Shown piece after piece: positions 1 through 10,347 of a stretch of 64,000 nucleotides of DNA. Made by a program: the position numbers and the translations under genes. The stretch comes from Limanda limanda (lineage: Eukaryota; Chordata; Actinopteri; Pleuronectiformes; Pleuronectidae): assembly GCF_963576545.1 (NCBI RefSeq), contig NC_083641.1, forward strand, positions 20,475,523 through 20,539,522. Reading direction: 5' to 3'. Position 1 is the stretch's first letter, and each line of letters opens with the position of its first letter. Under the pieces are notes generated by a model, which was not told the origin of the DNA, made no database searches, and worked only from the letters and a program-made list of their open reading frames with translations.

Positions 1-895
1 CCGAACCGCATCCGCAGGAACTCGAAAAGCCCAAACGGCGTAATGACAGCAGTCTTGGGCACGTCCTCTGCCCGCACAGGCACCTGATGATAACCTCGCA
101 CCAAATCGATTTTAGAAAAAATTGTCATGCCCGCCAGACGAATCGAAAAATCCTGAACATGCGGAATTGGGTAACGGTCATGGGCCGTAATGTTATTTAA
201 ACGGCGGAAGTCGCCGCACGGCCGCCAAGAACCGTCTGCCTTGGGCACCATGTGGAGCGGTGAAGCCCACGGGCTGTTGGACCGCCTAACGATCCCCAAA
301 CGCTCCATGGTAGCAAACTCCTCCTTCGCGGTGGCTAACTTCACGGTGTCGAGGCGACGCGAACGTGCGAAAACAGGCGTACCCGCAGTGGGAATGAAAT
401 GTTCCACGCCGTGTTTAGTAACCGCGGCAGAAAATGCGGGTGTTGTCAGCGAAGGAAATTCCGCCAGTAAGCGCTGGAAGACATCCTTTGACGCCGCAAA
501 ATTAGCGTGTGTTAACGGCCCGGGTCCCCCTGACTGACACGGAAAAGACGCAAAAGACACAGCATCAATGAGCCTGCGATTAGTTACATCCACTAACAAC
601 CCATTAGTGCACAGAAAATCTGCTCCGGTAATAGGAACCGTAATGGAGGCTACAACAAAATCACACAGAAATTTGCGTCCATTGAAACACACAGTCACAG
701 ACTTGGTACCAAACGTCTCTATAGCCGAGCCGTTAGCCGCTGTCAGACGCGGACCACTGCCACGGGCCGAGAGGTCCGTAGCTGCAGGAGGGAGAAGGCT
801 CTTCTGCGAGCCGGAGTCCACCAGAAACTGATTACCTGATATGGAGTCATGAACGAACAGCAGCTCCTCTTGATCACCAGCGCCCACGGCTGCTA
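1..895 (-). CDS. pol (protease and start of reverse transcriptase), partial
   Basis: Minus-strand translation in the frame -1 to gag is open from about 895 to the window edge in the stretches I translated. The aspartic protease active site FLVDSGSQ lies at about 830-810. The reverse transcriptase N-terminus follows, with [19 protein letters not shown] (about 250-195) and then [23 protein letters not shown] and TPFGLFEF. These are finger and palm motifs of Ty3/gypsy reverse transcriptase. The catalytic YxDD box, RNase H and integrase would lie beyond base 1, so activity cannot be judged. Confidence 0.82.
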
Positions 896-1702
896 CCGAG
901 CGCCGGCTCTTCCGTTTCCCGGTGCCTGGAACGCGCACGGAGGAACGCAGCGGCGCGCCTTGCTGCCGAAGCGCTGATGGAAGAAACACAGCTGGCCGCG
1001 CTGTGTGCGGGTGGAGACTGAAGCCGTCACTGCCGGAACCTCGTTCTCCAACGTCGACTGGGAGGACTCCACGGCCACACTCTGCACGGAGACGTTCCTC
1101 GAAGACAGCAGGATCCGGTCCGCCTCCTCAGCTAATCCACGGAAGTTGCCGGCCGCCAAGCAAGAAGAGTTGGCGAGGGCTGCGCGCACCTGCAGCGGGA
1201 GCTGGCGCAGAAAGATGTGCGGGAACAGGAAACCCTCATCCTCGGAGCTCAGCAACGACAGCATCTCGTCCATCAGGTCCACTGCCGAACCATCACCCAA
1301 ACCGGGAAGCGACAGTAGCTTGTCCGCTCTCTCCGCGGCTGACAAGCTGTAGCGCCGGAGGAGAAGCTGCTTGATGGCGGCGTATTTCCCTCGCAGCGGC
1401 GGGGCCCGCAGGAGCTGCATCACGCGCCGGGTGGATTGCTGGTCCAAAGCCGCGACCACCAAAAAATACCTGGAGTCGTCTGCCGTTACTCCTCGCAGAT
1501 GGAAGAGAGCCTCGATGTGCTGAAACCACGGCGCGGGGTCGTTCTGCCAAAACTCCGGGAGCTTAACGTGCTCCGCGGAGCTGTTCGATCCTGGAAGCTG
1601 CTGCGCCATGGTTGTCGTGGAGACACGGTCCACGGGAGCCGGGGAAGAAAAAACGTCTTCCCCCGATGAGGAAGGGACACTATCCTCCTTCACCTCGAAC
1701 AT
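893..1702 (-). CDS. gag-like protein of the gypsy element
   Basis: Structural protein of the retrotransposon, predicted to form the particle that packages element RNA. The frame is open for about 269 codons from the ATG at 1702; a TTG two codons upstream is not needed. It has a Ser-rich N-terminus, a capsid-like helical middle with the motif WFQHIEALF near residue 60, and a C-terminal Cys/His segment (CFFHQRFG...CVPPC) that resembles the shortened zinc-binding tail of fish and insect gypsy Gag proteins. Pol overlaps its 3' end in the -1 frame. No internal stop was seen, so the copy may be young. Confidence 0.75.
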   Translation of the reverse strand: MFEVKEDSVPSSSGEDVFSSPAPVDRVSTTTMAQQLPGSNSSAEHVKLPEFWQNDPAPWFQHIEALFHLRGVTADDSRYFLVVAALDQQSTRRVMQLLRAPPLRGKYAAIKQLLLRRYSLSAAERADKLLSLPGLGDGSAVDLMDEMLSLLSSEDEGFLFPHIFLRQLPLQVRAALANSSCLAAGNFRGLAEEADRILLSSRNVSVQSVAVESSQSTLENEVPAVTASVSTRTQRGQLCFFHQRFGSKARRCVPPCAFQAPGNGRAGAR

Positions 1703-1724
1703 GTTCAAAAAACGGGGTCACCAA

Positions 1725-1892
1725 TGTGGCAGGACAAGGAAAGGCAGAGACGCAGGTACTGCTTACTGTTGTTTATTCAGTAGCCAGGAAGAACAGGCAC
1801 ATGTTCCCCATACGGGAAGTATATATAGCTACAGACTTTACATTTCCCATCGACCACTGGGTGAGAGGACACACCCATGAGTGCACGCCACA
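1725..1892 (-). repeat. 5' LTR of the gypsy element
   Basis: On the minus strand the LTR begins TGTGGC and ends GCCACA, a perfect 6-bp terminal inverted repeat with canonical TG...CA ends. It contains a TATA-like TATATATA (plus-strand about 1820-1828) and an AATAAA signal (plus-strand 1772-1777). The right neighbour at 1893 is hAT sequence also seen at 5941 onward, which fixes this boundary. Confidence 0.85.
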
Positions 1893-2349
1893 GTATAACT
1901 TTATATAAAATTTTATCAGCTTTGTTATCAAATATGTTTTGCGGCTCCAGACAAATTTTATTTGGGGGAAGAGGGGGCAAAATGGCTCTTTTGATAGTAA
2001 AGGTTGCCGACCCCTGCTATAGACCTATAGGAGGGACATCTAATGGACAACCTAAGTACTGCAAGCTAGACTAGTACGCAGTTGTAGACACAATACAGGG
2101 GGTCCCTGGACCTGAGCAGGGAAGATAAGGAGTTTAATGTGGCTATTAAATGTGACTACAACTAGACTAAAATGTAATTTGTTTTCGTCGACTAAAACTA
2201 GACTAAAATGTAATTTGTTTTCGTCGACTAAAACTAGACTAAAACTAAGAAGGATAAAAATGACTAAAACTAGACTAAAACTAATATGCATTTTCGTCAA
2301 AAGACTAAGACTAAGTCTAAATCAAAAATAGCTGCCAAAATTAACACTG
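1893..2349. repeat. hAT relic, right portion (CAGTGTTAAT family)
   Basis: This block is nearly identical to 5941-6355, the right part of the complete hAT element described below. It ends with the same terminus, CCAAAATTAACACTG, at 2349. It contains ACTAAAACTAGAC-type short tandem repeats (2155-2280). It also holds the end of a different, Charlie-like hAT terminus (GGTTGCCGACCCCTG, about 2002-2016), so that insertion predates the spread of this family. Confidence 0.7.
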
Positions 2350-2707
2350 ATTCCACCAAGCTATGTTAAAACCTGTTTCATTTTTTTTTTCATATAAGCT
2401 GCTAAAAAACAGACCAATGGACAGGGGCGAAAAACATAAACTCCTCCGGGGAGGTAACTAAGCAACCACATAATTATAACTAACACCCAAAACAGAAACT
2501 AAATTAAAATATAGTATGATACATTCAACTCAAAACACAGTGATACAAACATTAATTAAAAATAAATGAATAAATAGGGGCAATAACAGCCCACAGTCAT
2601 AACAGTGTGTTTTTGTATAAAATGCAGAGATCTACGAAGGCTCAACCAAATCACAATGAGATGGAAGGTGGTAATTATTTTAAATTGTAATTATTAAGAG
2701 TCATTAG

Positions 2708-3697
2708 TAGGGATGAGCGAGTACAGCATTATCTGTATCTGTATCTGTATCTGTTAACCATATGAATTATCCGTATCCGTATCCGTACTCGGAGTGGGCG
2801 GGGCCTGACCCGGAAGTGGGTGTGATTTAACCCGGAAGTGGGCTGGTTCAACATAACTTTCTTTTTTAACTTTGACATTTTTTTATGATTTTTTTATTTT
2901 TATTTTTTTTAAATTTATATCCACACCAGGTGTGTGTGTGTGTGTGTGTGTGTGTGAGTGAGTAGCGAGGGACGTTCACTGTCTCCCGGAGAAATGAACA
3001 CTCTGTTTTTAGTATAGAAAGACGTGAATTATATTCGTTCACAAGTCATACAGACTGGTTTTGTTATTTTCACTTTACATTAACACTTAAAGTTTAGTGC
3101 AGTGTAATTGTTTGCAGTGATAATTAAATGCCAGTGTGATAATAAATGACAATTTTAAACCATACAAACTGTCATGTTGTACTGTATTTAATAGAGGTTT
3201 AATTTACTGTAAAGTAAGTGTAAATGTAAAGTGAAAATAACAAAACCAGTCATTATGACTTGTGAACAAATATAATTCACGTCTTTCTATACTAAAAACA
3301 AAGAGTGTTAATTTCTCCGGGAGACAGTGAACGTCCCTCGCTACATCTCCAGCGCTCCTCTACTGAGCCAATGCAGGTCTCGTGAAAATTTTTCCAAAGA
3401 CTCGTACCCAGAAGAAGAAGACCCAGTCGGGAAATGAACGAATCATTTCTGCTTCCTTGACTGAGCCTATGGAACAGTCCCGATGCGCAGTGAACCTGAG
3501 TGACTGAGAGACAGAGAGCTGTTCTGTGAGTGAGCAGAGCCGTGTGTGACGGGAGGAGCGCTGTGACGCTGTGTGAGGATTTTCATTCAGTCCGAGCACA
3601 GATAATGACTCCGATTACTCGTATTATACTCGTGATCGGCAAAAGTGCTTTATCCGTACCTGATACTCGTTTCAGCCGAGTATCCGGCTCATCTCTA
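2708..3697. mobile_element. non-autonomous hAT element with 8-bp target duplication
   Basis: A 990-bp insertion starts TAGGGATGAGC and ends GCTCATCTCTA (imperfect inverted termini). It is flanked by the 8-bp direct repeat GTCATTAG at 2700-2707 and 3698-3705. The homologous block has the empty site with a single GTCATTAG at 29312-29319. The interior carries a GT microsatellite (about 2930-2956) and a long foldback with arms 2962-3089 and 3215-3344. No transposase was seen. A related right end lies at 18509-19149. Confidence 0.9.
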
Positions 3698-4040
3698 GTC
3701 ATTAGTATTCTAAAGGAAACCACCCTTAAAACATGAGTTCACCCGAAACACTAGTAAATGTGCAATTGTTTACTTCAGCTTTTACTAATTCAACAGACTG
3801 TAGAGTTGTACTTTTAATTGACGGATCACCGATTCCTCTCTACAAGGAGGTTTATTATAGTGAGAGAGAAAATAATCCCCATTCAGAAAAGCATAGACAC
3901 CAAAAGTTCACTTAAACCTGACATGATAGCGTCTCAATTTCCTGAGTAGCACCTGATGCCTTTGCTTTGTTCTTGTCTTGGCAGTATTGGGGCCATTTGT
4001 AGACACAATTTTCTCCTTTCATGGCTTCTCATTATTGATT

Positions 4041-4190
4041 ATGTTCCCTTCCTCCCTTTTCTCATCTGAGTCTTCCTCTCACTCCTCATCCTGTAAGCTA
4101 AGGAGTCAGTTTTATCTCAATGGGATGCACAAGCCTGGTGAAGTGATTCTGGGTGGGTTGTTTGAAGTCCACTACACCTCTGTGTTCCCT
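4041..4190 (+). pseudogene. OlfC receptor exon 1 relic
   Basis: The frame from the ATG at 4041 encodes a Ser-rich leader and then CKLRSQFYLNGMHKPGEVIL and GGLFEVHYTSVFP. This matches the N-terminal region of the intact receptors here ([20 protein letters not shown]). It stops at 4190, where an LTR fragment begins; the rest of the exon seen in the paralogue at 29763-29803 is absent. No later exon of this copy was found nearby, so it is dead. Confidence 0.85.
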
Positions 4191-4935
4191 GGGGGGAGAT
4201 GTTGCTTGGGGGTCTGCAGAGACCCTAATGAAACCTGAGACGTCCACTGAAGGCGAAGCCCGCCCCTTGTGGTCAAAATCTGACAGTCCATTGGCTGAGA
4301 GCCCACTGAACCCCATAACCCCTCCTCCAGGGGCATGTACCTGGAAGGTAGGATAAAACAGCTGAGCCCCCTCAGAACTCTGCTTTTTTCCCTGCACTGA
4401 TGCCCTCTCCAGACCTCTCCAGGTCTATCCAGATGATTTAGTTGCTATAGGGAGCAACCACAAACGTTCTTTTTAATTAATTTTATTTCCTTTCTTCTAT
4501 CTCAGTCGATGTTTTATTTTGATAGGACTTTTTGCTGTTTTAACTTGAAAGATCAAACAGGAAGTTCACTTGCAGGCAGAGCTGAGTTCCACAGACTTTT
4601 ATTCTTCCCACACGATCTACAGACGGCTTCAACACAGCCATTCCCTGCAGAAGCGCGACGTTCATTCCGCGGAGGAGTATGAGAAAATCCACTCCGTTCC
4701 TGTAAAGCAGCACGATCTCCGCTGCCACAGAAGAAGACGAAGTTTCATTCCGTTAAAGGCAGCACGAGGAAATCCGCTCCCTTTCCGGTCAAGCGGCCGA
4801 GCTCCGGAGCCCCTCTTGAGAGACCACGAGTTTTATTCACTGGACGTCCGGGACATTCGCGCGGAACACGCACGTACCCCACGAAACCACGGTCACAGTA
4901 AGAGGCTATTTTGTCTGGGCAGAGACTAGTTTTAA

Positions 4936-7900
4936 AGGGCACCTATTATGAAAATGCCACTTTTGTAGTGCTTCTACACGTTATTTTGGGTATCTGGCAC
5001 GTCTACCGTCCCAAAAACGCTGGAAAAAAACAACTCACGCGATTTGTTGTGTTTCCTCTATGTCAGGAACTATGTGCGAGAGTGCGTCCAATGCAGTGTT
5101 AATTTCGTTGACGATAACGATAACGAAAAATATTCGTTAACGCCCCTTTTCCCATGACTAAGACGAGACGAAGACGTAACGAAATGGATCTTTGAAAATA
5201 AAAACTATGACGAAATCTATTTTAATTTTCGTTAACGAGACGAGACGAAACGAAAATGTTGGCGGTTGACTAAGTCACAACAATTTTTAAAAACATAATC
5301 GTATCAGGCCGTCATGAAGTACCCGGAGCGGCGAGTGTGTGTGTCTGTGTGTGTGTGCGTGTGTGCTGCCAGGTAGCGCTCCGGTCCCGCGGCTCCGCCC
5401 CCTGCCGCAGCGCACTCGCTCGGAGAGACAGTGAGATCAGAGCTCGTTCACATGAAGCAGCTGCTCAGTGACTGCTTCTTAACTATGGAAACAGTGAAAA
5501 CACAGAGTTCCTCTGGTCTCAGCTGCTCTGAGATCAGCGCCGCAGCTTCTGGATCAGAGCAGAGGCTGCAGTTGGTTTCTACCGAGCTCCAGCTTCTGTG
5601 TCCGCCTCCAGTCTGATCTGCTTTCAATTTTTGTTTTCACATTTCGCCAACGCCAACTAAAATATATAGGCTGCAGCTATATGTTTTTATTTATTTCAAA
5701 ATAGGGTACTTCTTATTTCATACATTTCCCACAAATATGGGGATGACTCAAATAACCCTACATAGTTCTGCGTTTAATTTATTTCAAAGTAGGCCTACAC
5801 TTGCCTGTGTATTTTCTTCTCCTCTTCATAAGCATTTGGTGTTTCCCTTTGTTGTAACAGGTAAAAATAAATAAAATGTCAACAGTTTTCTTTATTGTTG
5901 TTCTATAATTTCATAAATGCAATAATCTACAGATTAGTATAGTATAACTTTATATAAAATTTTATCAGCTTTGTTATTAATATGTTTTGCGGCTCCAGAC
6001 AAATTTTATTTGGGGCAAGAGGGGGCAAATTGGCTCTTTTGATAGTAAAGGTTGCCGACCCCTGCTATAGACCTATAGGAGGGACATCTAATGGACAACC
6101 TAAGTACTGAAAGCTAGACTAGTACGCAGTTGTAGACACAACACAGGGGGTCCCTGGGCCTGAGAAGGGAAGATAAGGAGTTTAATGTGGCTATTAAATG
6201 TGAATAAAACTAGACTAAAATGTAATTTGTTTTCGTCGACTAAAACTAGACTAAAACTAAGAAGGATAAAAATGACTAAAACTAGACTAAAACTAATATG
6301 CATTTTCGTCAAAAGACTAAGACTAAATCAAAAATAGCTGCCAAAATTAACACTGGTCCAATGGGATTATTGGTTCGATGTACGTCACTAACGACCAAAA
6401 CCCACTCCCCCCATAGATCTATCCCACCAATAGATGAAACCACCACAGATTTAAGAACCTCCCACTTTATAGACGGTCCTTCGGTGTCTGGACAGCCGCC
6501 ATTGCATTCTTGCGATCCTAGAAACACTTGGATAAGCAAACTAGCAGCATGAAACGAATTCGACCACTGATATGCTCAGGGCTGGGCTGCACAAATCCTC
6601 ACAAAGCTGTTCATGTGACTCCAGCTTCAGAAGACAGCGCTAACCAGCCAGGGAGCTGGGTGAGAGCCGGAGGAAACAGAGCCTGCGGTTGGGGTGAGTT
6701 ACTTGCCACAGCTCCCTCCTCAGCTCGGGCTCCGGCTGATGCTCCGCGTTCACGGAGCAGGAGCCCCGGCTCCGTGAACGCGGAGCCGGGGCTCCTGCTC
6801 CACGGCTCCTGCTCCGTGATCACGGAGGAGGCTGCCGGGGCAGAAGCCGCGATCTCACGATCAGCTGGGTGAGAGGTGGAGGAAACAGAGCCTGCGGTCG
6901 GGTTGATTTACCTGCCACAGCTCCCTCCTCAGCCCGGGCTCGCTGAGGGGCTGCTGGCTCCATGTCAGCTGCTTGCTTCTGGTGGATGTGTTTGTTTACG
7001 CCGGGGAGCTCCGCCGGCCGGAGCTCCGACCGGACCTCCGCTCCGCGCTCCGGCTCGCACTAGCTGCCTCCACTAGCTGCCTCGCACTAGCTGCCTCCAC
7101 TAGCTGCCTCGCACCACGTAGCCCGGAGCCATCGCGTAGCCCGGAGCTCGGCGCCACCACCGGAGCCCGGGAGCCGCAATCCGGCAGCGCGAACCCGGAG
7201 CCGGGAGACACCGCGAGCTGTTGGTGTTTTTTCCAGGTAGATTTGCTCCACGCACCCCGAGCTGCACGAACCGGTGCCGGTCACCAGCAGCTCATTGCCG
7301 CCTCCGTCGCTCGCTTTATAATAGACTCATACCCGGGGTTTTAAGTGCATTTTGCCGCAAAAGTTGCAGCAGTGTTAGCTTCCAAAGCTAGCCCCCACAT
7401 CCCTTTGCCTGTGTGTGTGTGTCTGTGTGTGTGCGTGTGTGTCTGTGTCTATCTCTGTGTGTGTCTGTGTGTGTGCATGTGTCTGTGTATATATGCCCTG
7501 TATGAATAAATATACACATACAATTAAATACTGTATACACACATATCTAATGCATGTATTTAAATAAATGTACATCCTTATCAGAAGGTGTTGTAGTTTT
7601 AAAATTGTAGCTTCAATGAAGAAACACAACAAACAAATACAGAAATATATGTGTAGGACAGTGACTTAAAATTATTTTAACAACCTTAAATATGCTAAGG
7701 AGAGAGAAAGTGGATGTGTGTGTGTGTGTGATTGACAGGGGGGGCGGGGTGGTGAGATGGGGGCGGGGCGAGGAGAGGGGGGGGCGGGGGGACTCAAAAC
7801 AGGTCAATCTGAAGAGGGCTGTTTTAGACAGGGTAAAAAGGCTGCTGTTTTAAATGATCCTTGTGGTATTTTGACCAAAAAATGTTACAGACATTTCATT

Positions 7901-7954
7901 AAGACCCCAATGAACCATATCAACTTGTGGTAAAATGGGCATAATAGGTCTCCT
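4936..7954. mobile_element. TTAA-targeting DNA transposon (Kolobok- or piggyBac-like), carrying a nested hAT
   Basis: The termini are AAAGGGCACCTATTATG (4936 on) and CATAATAGGTCTCCTTT (ending 7954), an imperfect inverted repeat. They are flanked by TTAA at 4932-4935 and 7955-7958. The related LTR at 61800-61850 has the uninterrupted site with one TTAA, so the boundaries are secure. TTAA duplications are known for piggyBac and Kolobok; the superfamily here is inference. The interior has a nested hAT (5094-6355), a GC-rich inverted repeat (about 6735-6835) and GT repeats at 7407-7500. A short frame around 6549-6650 (KRIRPLICSGLGCTNPHKA) may be transposase debris, but I could not assign it. Confidence 0.75.
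5094..6355. mobile_element. non-autonomous hAT element, complete, nested
   Basis: It begins CAGTGTTAATTTCG and ends CCAAAATTAACACTG, giving inverted termini CAGTGTTAATTT. A perfect 8-bp direct repeat GTCCAATG flanks it (5086-5093 and 6356-6363), which is diagnostic of hAT. The 1262-bp body has ACTAAAACTAGAC short repeats near the right end and no transposase. The segment 5941-6355 recurs at 1893-2349. The segment around 5650-5830 recurs inverted at about 63795-63945. Confidence 0.92.
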
Positions 7955-9032
7955 TTAATACTTAGCGTGTCGTTTAATATTTGAGTGTATTTGTTTGTGG
8001 GACCTCAGTGTCTCCTGTTTAGCCGTAACGAGCCGGCACTTCTAGTTCATTTCCGGGTTTTATTGTGTTACAGTAGTTAAGCGCCGCGACGAAGCATCTC
8101 CGGCTGCACTGTGACCGTCTGACCAACTTTACAGAGACTTTACCGGTCAAACTTCAGCACACAACGCCGCTTGGGTGCTGAGTGGTAAAGTAACTGTAAA
8201 ACTTGTCTCTGACTGTGTTTTAAAGAGCTCCTCTGTTATTTTCTTTCTCTCTCTCTCTCTCTCTTCTCCTAAACCTACCTAAACACACGTCCGATCTGTA
8301 TTCACACATTAAACGCATCGCAAGCCATTCGGCCCCAAGGCCAAAGCAGAGATAAAGAATTCTCTTTGTCTGAAAATTCCTTTGTGTTAATTCACGTGGC
8401 GACCGCCATTTTGGGTTTCGGCCGCATGGTGTCATTAACATAGGCTCCATTTTGAATAACGTGAGTTAGACCACCATTTTGAGAGTTTATTTTGGCCACT
8501 CCTCCTTTCTCTCTCCTCCATTTTGGCTTCACATTCCTAAGACGAATCCGCTATTTTGGTTGTAGTCCCGGTGAGTTAGAGCACCATTTTCAGAGTACGT
8601 CATTACCACTCCCCCTTTCTCTTTCTCTCTCACACACACACACACACACACACCCACAGACAGACATACATAAACCATAGGTTTCACATGTGTGTTCTGG
8701 ATTGTGATAAGTTCTGCTGCTGTGGTTATCTTTGAAATATTGGAGTTTGTTAAAATGATGAATCCTTAAATAACATTAACTTTATTTCCCCCTTTTTAAT
8801 AAATGCTTTTGTAATTAAAGTATCTGTAGTCTGTGATTATTTGTGCATATGTGTGTGAATACAGCTGGATTATGATAGCCTGTGCTCGAACTTAAAAACC
8901 CTTCATTGTTTATTATATAATCATTAATATTAACTTTCGAGATTATTAATTTTATTTTTTATCAGATGAGACTGATATTTATAGATTGACTTTTTGGTCC
9001 CTGTAACCAGGGTGGTTCCCCGCTACGATAAG

Positions 9033-9531
9033 TGTTACCGCTAGATGAAGGAGATGGACCCAAATGCAGAGATATCAAATAAAAGTAATTTAATATAACA
9101 AAAAGTCTATTTAACAAGACAAACAAACAAAACAGGAACACTAGCAGTAGCACTGGCGACAAGGCGCACATAGAACAAGGAAAACAAGCACAGGGAAGCT
9201 GGACAAAACAGCAGACAATGAACTAACCATAGAGACGACGTGAAACGACGTGGAACAACCCGACAGAGGACAAGGGGAAACACAGTGGCTTAAATGCACA
9301 GGGAAGACAGGGGCAATTGGACACAGGTGAAACACATGAGGACTGAGGAAGATAATCACCGACAGGAAGTGAAGACAGAGACAACACACCAGGAACACAA
9401 GACTACAAAATAAAACAGGAAACAGAAACAGAGTGCAAACATGAAAACAACTCAAACAAACAACAGAGATCAACTAAAACAGAAAACACTTTAGGCCTGA
9501 CAATTACCATCTAAATTGCCAGACTGTTACA
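9033..9531 (-). repeat. 3' LTR of a second gypsy-like element
   Basis: On the minus strand the 499-bp sequence starts TGTAACAG and ends GGTAACA (TG...CA with inverted ends). It is preceded by a polypurine tract, GAGGGGGGGGG (plus-strand about 9534-9545). It inserted into the LTR fragment immediately after CTACGATAAG. No partner LTR occurs in the window. Confidence 0.72.
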
Positions 9532-9653
9532 GAACCCCCCCCCTCAAGGGCTGGATACCAGACGCCCCAAAAAACAAAACTGAGACGGGAGGGAGGAGGG
9601 GGGAACCGGAGGAGGGACTCCGGGACATGCCCAGGGGCTCAGGCGGACGGCTC

Positions 9654-9882
9654 CGTGGCCGCTCAGGGACAGAGTTCTGAGGCTCGGGAGGGCGGCACCG
9701 TGGCCGCACAGGGACATAGTTCTGAGGCTCAGGAGGGCGGCACCGTGGCCGCACAGGGACATAGTTCTGAGGCTCAGGAGGGCGGCACCGTGGCCGCACA
9801 GGGACAGAGTTCTGAGGCTCTGGAGGGCGTTGCCGTGGCTGCTTAAGGGCAGAGTTCTGAGGCTCCTCAGGTGGGCGGCCCC
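9654..9882. repeat. 45-bp minisatellite, about five units
   Basis: Units begin GTGGCCGCACAGGGACAKAG at about 9654, 9699, 9744 and 9789, with a variant unit at 9834. Because 45 is divisible by three, both strands stay open and give a 15-residue repeat (RPPEPQN... on the minus strand). This mimics a gene without being one. Confidence 0.85.
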
Positions 9883-10087
9883 GAAGACCGGTCAGGGGCA
9901 GAGGGCAAGGAGTCCGACCTCCGCCCCGGACGAGGAGCAGGAACCGGAGCAGGTGCTGAGGTGAAGACCTCTGCCGCCCGAAGAGGGGAGACTTCGGCCA
10001 GGACCGGAGCAGGGACTGAAGCTGGCACTGCCGTTGAAACCTCCGACGTCGGAAGAGACGTGACGTCAGCAAGGAACCGCCGGTGTG

Positions 10088-10310
10088 GAGCAGGGACTGG
10101 AGCGGGGACTGGAGCTAGCTGGGACCCAGTCGGGGCTGGGACTGGAGCTGGCTGGAGCCCAGTCGGGGCTGATGCAGGAACCAGAGCAGGCTGGAGCTCA
10201 GTCGGGCTGGAGCTGGCTGGGGCCCAGTCGGAGCTGGAGGTTTGCTGGGGCCCAGTCGGAGCTGGAGGTGACTGGGGCCCAGTCGGAGCTGGACGTGGCT
10301 GGGACCTCTG
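10088..10310. repeat. short-period minisatellite (about 30-33 bp)
   Basis: Degenerate repeats of GGAGCTGGCTGGGGCCCAGT and variants occur about seven times. They keep frames open on both strands and are part of the 3' region of the gypsy-like remnant. Confidence 0.75.
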
Positions 10311-10347
10311 GCCATGGATTCCCCCTCTCCAACGTCCACCACCCCCA

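Larger units (their letters stand above)
1..1892 (-). mobile_element. Ty3/gypsy LTR retrotransposon, 5' portion, cut by window edge
   Basis: Read on the minus strand this is the 5' end of an LTR retrotransposon. In order it has a 168-bp LTR (1892-1725), a primer-binding-like stretch starting TTGGTGACCCCG (about 1724-1713), gag (1702-893), and pol running to base 1 with protease followed by the start of reverse transcriptase. Gag and pol overlap in different frames (pol is -1 relative to gag), as expected for frameshift-expressed pol. The element interrupts a hAT relic whose right part resumes at 1893; the missing left part should lie outside the window. The remaining pol and the 3' LTR also lie off the left edge. 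Confidence 0.88.
2350..4190 (+). repeat. duplicated block upstream of an OlfC exon 1, interrupted by a hAT element
   Basis: 2350-2707 and 3698-4190 together match 28985-29760, including the flank and exon 1 of the OlfC pseudogene at 29610. The two parts are split by the hAT at 2708-3697. The block therefore marks a third copy of the OlfC duplication unit. Apart from the exon relic at 4041-4190 it holds no gene. Confidence 0.75.
4191..9032 (+). mobile_element. LTR fragment of the same family as 60883-63311, 5'-truncated and heavily interrupted
   Basis: 4191-4931 aligns by eye with 61017-61815 (shared anchors CCTGAGACGTCCACTGA and GCGAAGCCCGCCCCTTGTGG). 7959-9032 aligns with about 61830-63197, including CAGGGTGGT and CTACGATAAG near the end. 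A 3.02-kb DNA transposon (4936-7954) sits between them. The first ~130 bp of the LTR are missing and the 3' end is cut by another LTR at 9033. A CA microsatellite lies at 8630-8652. No coding region is supported. Confidence 0.65.
9532..10347 (-). mobile_element. 3' internal remnant of the second gypsy-like element, with minisatellites
   Basis: This GC-rich stretch lies between the polypurine tract and the Gmr1-type LTR at 10348. It contains two minisatellites (9654-9882 and about 10088-10310). Minus-strand frames through them give low-complexity Pro/Arg/Gln repeats with no recognisable gag, pol or env domain, so I call it 3' untranslated element sequence, not a gene. It ends abruptly at 10347. 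Confidence 0.55.

Noticed and set aside
2962..3344. Candidate microRNA-like hairpin
   Set aside because: Arms of ~130 bp are far longer than a pre-miRNA and lie within a transposon; kept only as a foldback.
6528..7344. GC-rich open frames resembling a small gene or CpG island
   Set aside because: They lie inside a TTAA transposon, overlap a GC-rich inverted repeat and Ser/Arg/Pro low-complexity sequence, and show no splice or domain evidence.
7407..7500. Open frames rich in His/Thr or Cys/Val across GT repeats here and at 62473-62742
   Set aside because: Translations of dinucleotide repeats.
9527..10072. Long minus-strand open frame (~180 codons) rich in Pro, Arg and Gln
   Set aside because: It is generated by a 45-bp minisatellite that is open in several frames on both strands and runs into the LTR; no env or other domain is visible.
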